DNA from: Shimia_B sp038525525
GTDB lineage: Bacteria; Pseudomonadota; Alphaproteobacteria; Rhodobacterales; Rhodobacteraceae
Assembly (NCBI GenBank): GCA_038525525.1
Contig: JBCBHO010000001.1
Location: 806,001-870,000 of the forward strand
Reading direction: 5' to 3'
DNA length: 64,000 nt
The notes beneath the pieces were generated by a model, which was given only the letters and a program-made list of their open reading frames with translations, did not search any database and was not told the DNA's origin. This document shows positions 42,007 to 49,436 of the stretch, piece after piece (positions within the stretch are counted from its first letter, which is position 1; each line of letters opens with the position of its first letter). The position numbers and the translations under genes were made by a program.

Positions 42007-42944
42007 GGCTCGCGGACGCCCTCGCCCACGGGCCGCTCGCCCGCGTGATCGTGGCGGAGGTCCGCGGCTCGGCCCCCCGCGAGGTAGGGGCGGAGATGTG
42101 GGTCTGGGCGGACCGCGCGCGCGGCGGCGGGCAGCACGGGACCATCGGCGGCGGGACGCTCGAATACGAGGCGAGCGAGGCCGCACGGGAGGCGCTCGGC
42201 CAGGATGCAAGCCCGCGCGCCTGTGCCACGACCCATGCGCTCGGTCCCGACCTCGGCCAGTGCTGCGGCGGGGCCGTGACGCTCGTCACCGAAATCCTCA
42301 CCGAGGCGCCTGAGCCCGGCCTCCGGGCCCTCCCACTGGGCGACAAGCCCGCCACGCTCGCCGTGGAACGCGCCAAGCAGGCGCTGCGCAACGGCAGCGG
42401 CGGCGACCGAGTGCGCCTCGTCGACGGCTGGTTCCTCGAGCGGCCCTTGGAGCCCACGCGGGAGGTCTGGATCTGGGGCGCGGGCCATGTGGGCCGCGCC
42501 CTCGTGCAGGTGCTCGCGCCCCTGCCCGACCTCGCACTCACCTGGGTCGACACGGCGCCCGACCGCTTCCCCGTCGTCCCGGACGGCGTCACACAGGTCA
42601 GCGCGGCACAGCCCGAGCGCCTCATGGCGCACGCGCCCGAGACCGCCGAGCACCTCATCGTGACCTATTCCCACGCGCTCGATCTCGCGCTTTGCGACGC
42701 GGCGCTGCGCCGCGGCTTCCGCGGCTGCGGGCTCATCGGCTCGGCCACCAAATGGGCACGTTTCAGAAAGCGCCTCGCCGCCCTCGGCCACGGCGATGCT
42801 GAAATCGCGCGCATCGCCTGCCCCATCGGGGACCCCGCGCTCGGCAAACACCCGCAGGCCATTGCGGTCGGCGTGGCCCATGCCCTAGTCTCTGGTTCGG
42901 GAGAACGGGGGACGATCGGTGACGCAAGACCTGCTCGCGCTTGA
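42003..42944 (+). CDS. xdhC: Xanthine dehydrogenase accessory protein XdhC
   Basis: Binds molybdenum cofactor and delivers its sulfurated form to XdhB. 313 residues: GSAPREVGAEMWV, GTIGGGTLEYEAS and DLGQCCGGAV in the N-terminal domain, then a Rossmann domain with WIWGAGHVGRALV and GLIGSATKWARF. ATGA overlap with xdhB. Its last 26 bp overlap the ABC ATPase gene, so the transporter is part of the same operon. Confidence 0.93.
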   Translation: MRLADALAHGPLARVIVAEVRGSAPREVGAEMWVWADRARGGGQHGTIGGGTLEYEASEAAREALGQDASPRACATTHALGPDLGQCCGGAVTLVTEILTEAPEPGLRALPLGDKPATLAVERAKQALRNGSGGDRVRLVDGWFLERPLEPTREVWIWGAGHVGRALVQVLAPLPDLALTWVDTAPDRFPVVPDGVTQVSAAQPERLMAHAPETAEHLIVTYSHALDLALCDAALRRGFRGCGLIGSATKWARFRKRLAALGHGDAEIARIACPIGDPALGKHPQAIAVGVAHALVSGSGERGTIGDARPARA

Positions 42945-44481
42945 GGGGCTGACGAAAGCCTATCCGGGCGTTGTGGCCAATGATGACGTCTCCCTCACCA
43001 TCCGCGCGGGCGAGGTGCACGCGCTCCTCGGAGAGAACGGCGCCGGCAAATCCACGCTCGTGAAGATGATCTACGGCCTCGTGAAGCCCGATGCGGGCAC
43101 GATGTCGCTCCTCGGGGCGCCCTTCGAGCCCGCCGATCCCCGCGCGGCGCGGGCCGCAGGGATCGGGATGGTCTTCCAGCATTTCTCGCTCTTCGAGGCG
43201 CTTACCGTGGCCGAGAACATCGCGCTCGGCATGGAGGACCCGCCGAAGCCGCGCGTGCTTTCGCGCCAGATCAGGGAGGTGTCGGAGACCTACGGGCTGC
43301 CTCTCAATCCGGACCGCACCGTGGGCACTCTGAGCGCGGGCGAGCGGCAGCGCGTGGAGATCATCCGCTGCCTCCTGCAGAACCCGCGGCTCCTCGTCAT
43401 GGACGAGCCGACGAGCGTTCTGACCCCGCAGGAGGTCGACATCCTCTTCACGACGCTGCGCAAGCTCAGCGCCGAAGGCACGGCGATCCTCTACATCTCT
43501 CACAAGCTCGAGGAGATCCGCGCGCTCTGCGAACGCGCGACCATCCTGCGGGGCGGCAAGGTCGTGGCGACCTGCGATCCGCGTGAGGAGACTGCGCGCG
43601 CGCTGGCCGAGATGATGGTGGGCAAGAGCTTTGCTTCGGCCACCCGCTCCGTCCGTGCGGCGGGCGCGCCGGTGCTCACGGTCTCCGGGCTCTCGCTCGC
43701 GGCGACCTCGCCCTTCGGCACCGCACTCAAGGATGTCTCTCTCTCCGTGGCTGCGGGCGAGATCCTCGGCATCGGCGGCGTGGCGGGCAACGGGCAGGAC
43801 GAACTTCTGGCCGCGCTGTCCGGCGAGGCGCGGAGCGCGCCGGGCACGGTGACGCTGGGCAACGCGGCCATCGGCAATCTGGGGCCCCGCGCGCGCCGGG
43901 CCGCCGGGCTTTGCGTGGGGCCGGAGGAGCGGCTGGGCCACGCGGCGGCACCCACGCTCTCGCTCACCGAGAACGCGCTTCTGACGGCGGACACGCGCGA
44001 GGGCCTCAGCACCCGCGGCTTCATAGACTGGTCCCGCGTGCGTGCCTATGCAGAGCGGGTGATCGAGGGCTTCGATGTCCGCACGCCGGGGCCTGACGTG
44101 GCTGCTCAAGCGTTATCCGGCGGAAATCTGCAGAAATTCGTCATGGGCCGCGAGATGCTTCAGCGCCCCACCGCGCTTGTCATCAACCAGCCCACATGGG
44201 GCGTCGACGCGGCCGCCGCCGCCTCCATCCGGCAAAAGCTCATTCAACTCGCAGAGGAGGGCGTGGGCCTTCTCGTCATCAGCCAGGACCTCGACGAACT
44301 CTTCGAGATCGCCGACCGTTTCGCGGCGCTCAACGAGGGCCGTCTGTCGAAGGCGCGCCCCATGGGCGAGCTGACCATGGAGCAAATCGGCCTGATGCTC
44401 GGCGGGGTGCACGGCGAGGCCCCCGAGGGCCACGGGGCCGGAGAAAGCCGGGCCGCCAAGGCAGCGGGAAGCGCGGCATGA
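42919..44481 (+). CDS. ABC transporter ATP-binding protein, two-domain (purine/nucleoside type)
   Basis: A 520-residue double ATPase for a BMP-type importer. The first domain has Walker A LLGENGAGKST, signature LSAGERQRVEI and Walker B LLVMDEPTS. The second has the usual degenerate Walker A GVAGNGQDEL, signature LSGGNLQKF and NQPTWGVD. The GTG start at 42919 follows GGGGGAC and lies inside xdhC. The location suggests import of xanthine, hypoxanthine or nucleosides to be oxidised by XDH. Confidence 0.92.
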   Translation: MTQDLLALEGLTKAYPGVVANDDVSLTIRAGEVHALLGENGAGKSTLVKMIYGLVKPDAGTMSLLGAPFEPADPRAARAAGIGMVFQHFSLFEALTVAENIALGMEDPPKPRVLSRQIREVSETYGLPLNPDRTVGTLSAGERQRVEIIRCLLQNPRLLVMDEPTSVLTPQEVDILFTTLRKLSAEGTAILYISHKLEEIRALCERATILRGGKVVATCDPREETARALAEMMVGKSFASATRSVRAAGAPVLTVSGLSLAATSPFGTALKDVSLSVAAGEILGIGGVAGNGQDELLAALSGEARSAPGTVTLGNAAIGNLGPRARRAAGLCVGPEERLGHAAAPTLSLTENALLTADTREGLSTRGFIDWSRVRAYAERVIEGFDVRTPGPDVAAQALSGGNLQKFVMGREMLQRPTALVINQPTWGVDAAAAASIRQKLIQLAEEGVGLLVISQDLDELFEIADRFAALNEGRLSKARPMGELTMEQIGLMLGGVHGEAPEGHGAGESRAAKAAGSAA

Positions 44482-45560
44482 TCGTCATCGAAAAACGCCC
44501 GTCGCCCTCGGCCGCCTGGGGCTACCTGACGCCGGTCATCGCGGTCATCGCCACCATGATCGCGGGCGGGCTCATGTTCGCCGCGCTGGGCAAGGACCCG
44601 TTCCAATCCCTCAAGCTGATCTTCTGGGACCCGCTCTTCGGCGATTTCGCGTTCTATTACCGCCAGCAGCTCCTCATCAAGGCAGGCCCGCTCATCCTCA
44701 TCGCCATCGGGCTCTCGCTCGGCTTCCGCGCGGGCATCTGGAACATCGGGGCCGAGGGGCAATACATCATGGGCGCGATCTTCGGCGCGGCGGTGGGGCT
44801 CGCCCTCTACCCGATGGAGGCGCGTTGGCTCGTCTTTCCGCTGATGGTGCTCTTCGGTGCGTTGGGGGGCTTTCTCTGGGCGATGATCCCTGCGCTCCTC
44901 AAGACCCGGTTCAACACCAACGAGATCCTCGTCTCGCTACTGCTCGTCTACGTGGCCGAACAGATCCTCGCGATGATGTCCTTCGGCCTCCTGCGCAATC
45001 CCGACGGTCAGGGCTTCCCCGGCTCACGCAATCTGGCACGCTGGGAAAGCGCGCAGAACCCGGAGCTCATCGCGGGCACCGGGGCGCATCTGGGCGTCGT
45101 GGCCGCGATCATCGCCGTGCTTTTGGCAGCCATCCTTCTCTCGCGGCACCGCGTGGGCTTTGACATCAAGCTCATGGGCGTGGCGCCGAAGGCCGCCGCC
45201 TTTTCTGGTGTGAACCGCAACAGGATGGTCTTTCTCTGCCTCGGCATCTCGGGCGGACTGGCGGGGCTGGCTGGCCTTTTCGAGGTCACCGGCCCCTCCG
45301 GCCAGATCACCGACAGCTTCAACGTGGGCTACGGCTTCGTGGCCATCATCGTGGCCTTCCTGGGGCGGCTCAATCCGCTGGGCATCCTGGCGGCGGGGCT
45401 CCTGATCGGGCTCACCTACATTGGCGGCGACGCGGCGCAGGCCGGGATCGGCCTCCCCGGCGCGGCGATCCAGGCGTTCCAAGGGATGCTCCTTTTCTTC
45501 CTTCTGGCCGCCGACCTCTTGACGCAATTCCGCGTGCGGCGGGCGAGGGCCGTGGCATGA
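44478..45560 (+). CDS. ABC transporter permease 1 (BMP type)
   Basis: A 360-residue inner-membrane permease with about ten helices. IGLSLGFRAGIWNIGAEGQY and TRFNTNEILVSLLLVY are conserved in the nucleoside/sugar BPD_transp_2 permeases. ATGA overlap with the ATPase. A 115-bp structured spacer separates it from the next gene. Confidence 0.92.
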   Translation: MIVIEKRPSPSAAWGYLTPVIAVIATMIAGGLMFAALGKDPFQSLKLIFWDPLFGDFAFYYRQQLLIKAGPLILIAIGLSLGFRAGIWNIGAEGQYIMGAIFGAAVGLALYPMEARWLVFPLMVLFGALGGFLWAMIPALLKTRFNTNEILVSLLLVYVAEQILAMMSFGLLRNPDGQGFPGSRNLARWESAQNPELIAGTGAHLGVVAAIIAVLLAAILLSRHRVGFDIKLMGVAPKAAAFSGVNRNRMVFLCLGISGGLAGLAGLFEVTGPSGQITDSFNVGYGFVAIIVAFLGRLNPLGILAAGLLIGLTYIGGDAAQAGIGLPGAAIQAFQGMLLFFLLAADLLTQFRVRRARAVA

Positions 45561-45596
45561 TCGAAACGCAAAGCGCCCCCTGTCCCGGGCCTGCCC

Positions 45597-45668
45597 CGCG
45601 ACCTCTGCCCCCGAAGAGAGAGGCCCCGGGTCAGGCCCGGGGCGGGTGTCGCGCGTCGCGGGCAGAGG
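45597..45668 (+). promoter_or_regulatory. Operon-internal nested inverted repeats
   Basis: A strong hairpin GCCCCGGG/CCCGGGGC (45623-45630 with 45636-45643, loop TCAGG) lies within an outer pair CCTCTGCCC/GGGCAGAGG (45602-45610 with 45660-45668). AGAGG of the right arm is the Shine-Dalgarno of the small gene at 45676. The right arm could also pair with CTGCCCCGCGAC (45591-45602), a competing fold. It may set the expression ratio of the permease genes, or be a dispersed palindrome. Confidence 0.55.
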
Positions 45669-45675
45669 CTCTGCG

Positions 45676-45966
45676 ATGACCCGCCACCGCCTCCTTCCCT
45701 CTCTGGTGGGGCTCGGAATGGGCCTCATGCTGCCCTTTGCGCTGCACGGCACCGGCGGTCTCGGCGCCGTGCTCTTCGCGCTGGCGCATGTCGCGGTGCT
45801 GGGCGGGCTCCTGGCGCTGCCGCTGCTGATCCCCCGGCTTCGTCGGCGGCTTCACCGGCCGTCCCCCGCCCATCTGGTACCCATGGGGCTCGCGGCGGCG
45901 GCGGGCTTCACCGTCATCTGCCTCGCCTGCCCCCGCGTCTTCGGGATGGCGCACCCATGGATCTGA
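45676..45966 (+). CDS. Small membrane protein within the ABC operon
   Basis: A 96-residue protein: MTRHRLLPSLVGLGMGLMLP, three hydrophobic segments and a basic loop LIPRLRRRLHRPSP. AGAGG at 45664-45668 is 7 bases before the ATG. Its last 10 bp overlap permease 2. Genes like this sit between the two permeases in other Rhodobacterales. Function is unknown; it may help the transporter assemble. Confidence 0.7.
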   Translation: MTRHRLLPSLVGLGMGLMLPFALHGTGGLGAVLFALAHVAVLGGLLALPLLIPRLRRRLHRPSPAHLVPMGLAAAAGFTVICLACPRVFGMAHPWI

Positions 45967-46886
45967 GCTCCATCAATCCCGTCCTCCTCGTGGCCGCCCT
46001 CATGGTGGCCTCGACGCCCATCCTGCTGGCCGCCATCGGCGAGCTCGTGGTGGAGAAATCCGGCGTCCTCAATCTGGGCGTGGAGGGGATGATGATCGTG
46101 GGCGCCATCGCGGGCTTCATCGCCGCCGTGGAGACGGGCTCCCCCGCGCTGGGCTTTCTCTTCGCGGCCGTGGGCGGCGCGCTCCTCTCGCTCGTCTTCG
46201 CAGTCATCACGCTCTTCTTCCTGGCCAACCAAGTGGCCACGGGCCTCGCGCTCACGCTCTTCGGCCTCGGCCTCTCGAGCCTCATGGGCCAGGGCTACCA
46301 AGGCATTCGACCGCCGCTCACCTCCAAACTCGATCTCGGCCCGCTCTCCGACATCCCCGTCCTCGGCACGATCCTCTTCAGCCAGGACGCCATCGTCTAT
46401 CTCTCGCTGGCCACGGTCGCCGCCGTCTGGGCCTTTCTGAAATACACCCGCGCGGGGCTCATCCTGCGCTCCTGCGGGGAGAATGCGGAGGCGGCCCACG
46501 CGCTCGGCTACAAGGTCAAGCTCATCCGCATGGCTGCTATCGCCTTCGGCGGGGCCTGCGCGGGCGTCGGCGGGGCCTACATCTCCATGGTGCGCGTGCC
46601 GCAATGGGTGGACGGGATGACGGCGGGCGCGGGCTGGATCGCGCTGGCCATCGTCGTCTTCGGGGCCTGGCGGGCGGGCCGGGTCATGGTCGGTGCCTAT
46701 CTTTTCGGCGGGGTCACCGTACTCCAGCTCAATTTACAAGCCGCCGGCATCAAGATACCGGTCGAGTACTTGTCCATGAGCCCCTACCTGATCACCATCC
46801 TCGTGCTGGTCCTGATCTCGGCGGGGCGGGCGCGGGCACTGGGAGCGCCTGCCGCCTTGGGCCAGGTATTTCACGCCTCACGCTGA
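45957..46886 (+). CDS. ABC transporter permease 2 (BMP type)
   Basis: A 309-residue permease with about nine helices. STPILLAAIGELVVEKSGVL, NLGVEGMMIVGAIAGF and CGENAEAAHALGYKVKLIR are signature blocks of the second BMP-type permease. It pairs with permease 1 to form the channel. Confidence 0.92.
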   Translation: MDLSSINPVLLVAALMVASTPILLAAIGELVVEKSGVLNLGVEGMMIVGAIAGFIAAVETGSPALGFLFAAVGGALLSLVFAVITLFFLANQVATGLALTLFGLGLSSLMGQGYQGIRPPLTSKLDLGPLSDIPVLGTILFSQDAIVYLSLATVAAVWAFLKYTRAGLILRSCGENAEAAHALGYKVKLIRMAAIAFGGACAGVGGAYISMVRVPQWVDGMTAGAGWIALAIVVFGAWRAGRVMVGAYLFGGVTVLQLNLQAAGIKIPVEYLSMSPYLITILVLVLISAGRARALGAPAALGQVFHASR

Positions 46887-46932
46887 GGCCAACCCGCCCG
46901 CGGGGGACGCGGGCACCAACAGGGGAAACTGA

Positions 46933-48006
46933 ATGCACTTCAAATCGCTACTTGCTGCGCTGGCCCTCGCTGCTGCGGGCCCGGCGCTGGCCGACGGTCA
47001 CGAGCCCACCACCGTGGGCTTCGTTTATGTGGGCCCCATCGGTGACGGCGGCTGGACCTACGAACACCACCAGGGCCTCCTGGCCGTGGAAGAGGAATTC
47101 GGCGACGCGGTCGAGACCACCTTCGTCGAGAGCGTGCCCGAGGGCGCCGACGCCGAGCGCGTGATGACGCAGATGGCGCTGCAGGGCGCCGATATCATCT
47201 TCACCACGTCCTTCGGCTACATGGATCCCACGATCAACGTGGCCGCTAACTTCCCAGATGTCGTGTTCGAGCACGCCACGGGCTACAAGCGCGCCGACAA
47301 CGTCTCCACCTATTCCGCGCGCTTCTACGAAGGCCGCGCCGTGCAGGGCCACATCGCGGGCAAGATGACCGAGACGAACCAGGTGGGCTACATCGCCTCC
47401 TTCCCGATCCCGGAAGTGATCCGCGGCATCAACGCGGCCTACCTCCACGCCAAGCGCGTGAACCCGGAGGTAGAGTTCAACGTGATCTGGGTCTTCACGT
47501 GGTTCGACCCGACGAAGGAAGCCGACGCCGCTCGCGCGCTCATCGACCAGGGCGCTGACGTGATCCTCCAGCACACCGATTCCACCGCGCCCCTGGCCGC
47601 GGCCTCAGAGGTGGACGGGGTGATCGGCTTCGGCCAGGCCTCCGACATGGCGCAGTTCAAGCCCGCGCCGCGCGTGAGCTCGATCATCGACAACTGGGCA
47701 CCATACTACATCGAGCGCGTGCGCGCTGTCATGGATGGCACCTGGGAGAGCGTGGATACCTGGGACGGCATGGACACCGGCATGGTCGAGATCGGCGAGA
47801 TCACGGATGCCGTGCCCGCCGATATCAAGACCGAGGCCATGGACATGATCGCGCAGATCACCGCGGGCGAGTACCACCCGTTCACCGGCCCCATCAACCG
47901 GCAGGACGGCTCTGTCTGGCTCGCCGACGGCGAAGTGGCCGATGACGGCACGCTCCTCGGGATGGATTTCTACATCGAAGGCCTAACGGGCGAGATCCCC
48001 AACTGA
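46933..48006 (+). CDS. BMP-family substrate-binding protein (purine/nucleoside uptake)
   Basis: A 357-residue periplasmic binding protein. The signal peptide MHFKSLLAALALAAAGPALA has no lipobox, so it is soluble. VGFVYVGPIGDGGWTYEHHQ is the hallmark N-terminus of the Bmp family, with DIIFTTSFGYMDPTINVA and GFGQASDMAQF later. AGGGGAAACTG precedes the ATG. It is last in the operon, 46 bp after permease 2, and followed by a strong terminator. Confidence 0.93.
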   Translation: MHFKSLLAALALAAAGPALADGHEPTTVGFVYVGPIGDGGWTYEHHQGLLAVEEEFGDAVETTFVESVPEGADAERVMTQMALQGADIIFTTSFGYMDPTINVAANFPDVVFEHATGYKRADNVSTYSARFYEGRAVQGHIAGKMTETNQVGYIASFPIPEVIRGINAAYLHAKRVNPEVEFNVIWVFTWFDPTKEADAARALIDQGADVILQHTDSTAPLAAASEVDGVIGFGQASDMAQFKPAPRVSSIIDNWAPYYIERVRAVMDGTWESVDTWDGMDTGMVEIGEITDAVPADIKTEAMDMIAQITAGEYHPFTGPINRQDGSVWLADGEVADDGTLLGMDFYIEGLTGEIPN

Positions 48007-48034
48007 TCCCGACCGTTGGGAGACTGTGACACGG

Positions 48035-48066
48035 AAACGCCCGGCTGCCACGGCCGGGCGTTTTTC
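48035..48066 (+). terminator. Terminator of the xdh-ABC operon
   Basis: AAACGCCCGGC (48035-48045) and GCCGGGCGTTT (48053-48063) form an 11-bp stem with a 7-base loop followed by TT, 28 bp after the binding-protein stop. Confidence 0.9.
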
Positions 48067-48258
48067 GTTGCTCCGCGCGCGAGGCACTGGCGGATGCCTC
48101 CGGCGGAGGTACGGGGCACAAAGAAACAGGGACCGCGCCTCTGAGCCCTCTCCGGGCGGGTGGGCCGGACGCGCGAGGCCCGCGTCGAGAGGAGTCTTTA
48201 AGTCTTTCGGCAATCGCGGAAAGAAGGGGCCAACGCCCCGGGGAGAAAGGCCAGGACC
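48067..48258 (+). other. Intergenic region with repeat copy B and a core-like fragment
   Basis: 48096-48131 is the second copy of the 36-bp repeat found in xdhB. 48154-48167 (GGGCGGGTGGGCCG) equals 14 bp of the core of the 73-bp elements and is followed by CGTCGAG, but the flanking stems are missing, so it may be a remnant or chance. GGGGCCAACGCCCC (48228-48241) is a small hairpin just before the next gene. Confidence 0.45.
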
Positions 48259-49338
48259 ATGGACGACGTGATCATCATCGGGGGCGGCATCGCCGGGGTG
48301 TCGCTTGGCGCGCGGCTCGCGCCCCACACGAGCGTCACGCTCCTCGAGGCCGAGCCCGTGCTGGGCTATCACGCGTCCGGCCGCTCGGCGGCGCTCTTCG
48401 AGGAGACCTACGGCCTGCCCTCGACGGTGGCGCTCAACGAGGCCTCCAAGGCCGATCACTTCACGCTGGCCGGTGGCGATCTCCTGAAGCCGCGGGGGCT
48501 CATGCTCCTCGACACCGGCGAGAGCGCCGCTTTCGAGCGCGACCTCGAGACCATGAAGATGGCCGAGATCGGCATGGACGAGGCGATGGCCAAGGTGCCC
48601 ATTCTCGATCCCGCCAGGGTGCGCCGGGCGGGCTTTCACGCCGAGGCCTGGGACATCGACACCGACCGCCTCCTCCAACATTTCGCACGCGAGATCCGCA
48701 CCCATGGCGGCACCGTCCGGCCCGGCGCGGCCGTGAGCGGCATCGAGGCGACGGCCGGGGGCTGGCTCGTGCACACGGTGAAGGGCAATTTCGAGGCGCG
48801 GCTGCTGTGCAACGCGGCAGGCGCTTGGGTGGACCGGATCGCGGAGATGGCGGGCGTGACGCCGCTGGGGTTCACGCCGCTCCGCCGCTCCATGGCGCGC
48901 ATCGCGGCACCAGGTGGCCATGACGTGAGTGGCTGGCCGATGATGTTTGGCCCCGGCGAGAGTTGGTACGCCAAGCCCGACGCGGGCGCGCTTCTCGTAT
49001 CACCGGCCGACGAGGACGCTTGCGCGCCCATGGACGCCTGGCCCGAGGACGACGTGCTGGCCGAGGGCCTCGCGCGCTACGAGGCGGCAGTGACGGAGCC
49101 TGTGACGCGCCCGCTCGCGAGCTGGGCTGGACTGCGCACCTTTGCGCCGGACCGCAATCTCGTGATCGGCTTCGACGCGCGCAATCCCGGCTTCTTCTGG
49201 CAGGCGGGGCAAGGCGGCTACGGGTTCCAGACATCGCCCGCCGCGAGCACCTACGGCGCAGATCTGATCCTTGGCCGTGCGCCAGCCCTCGACGGCACGA
49301 CGCGTGCCGCGCTCGATCCCGGGCGCTTCGGAAGATGA
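48259..49338 (+). CDS. FAD-dependent amino-acid/amine oxidoreductase (DAO family)
   Basis: A 359-residue protein: DDVIIIGGGIAGVSLGARLA is the FAD-binding loop, followed by GYHASGRSAALFEETYG, LCNAAGAWVDRIAEMAG and the C-terminal FWQAGQGGYGFQTSPA. It resembles D-amino-acid dehydrogenases and glycine oxidases. The substrate is not determined. AGGACC precedes the ATG. It is convergent with the dimethylglycine-dehydrogenase-like gene. Confidence 0.85.
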   Translation: MDDVIIIGGGIAGVSLGARLAPHTSVTLLEAEPVLGYHASGRSAALFEETYGLPSTVALNEASKADHFTLAGGDLLKPRGLMLLDTGESAAFERDLETMKMAEIGMDEAMAKVPILDPARVRRAGFHAEAWDIDTDRLLQHFAREIRTHGGTVRPGAAVSGIEATAGGWLVHTVKGNFEARLLCNAAGAWVDRIAEMAGVTPLGFTPLRRSMARIAAPGGHDVSGWPMMFGPGESWYAKPDAGALLVSPADEDACAPMDAWPEDDVLAEGLARYEAAVTEPVTRPLASWAGLRTFAPDRNLVIGFDARNPGFFWQAGQGGYGFQTSPAASTYGADLILGRAPALDGTTRAALDPGRFGR

Positions 49339-49383
49339 TGCGGGAGGCGCCACCCCTGGGGGCGCGCGCCTCTGCTTCCGCAT
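49338..49383. terminator. Convergent-gene hairpin
   Basis: ATGCGG (49338-49343) plus GAGGCGC (49344-49350) pair with GCGCCTC (49366-49372) and CCGCAT (49378-49383), leaving a 5-base bulge. It starts at the stop codon of the DAO gene and lies before the stop of the opposing gene at 49437. There is no U-tract, so termination is inferred from structure and place. Confidence 0.4.
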
Positions 49384-49436
49384 TTCGCCGTTCGATTAGA
49401 CGCAATCCCGGCGGCTCCCTCGCGCCACCCGGGCCG

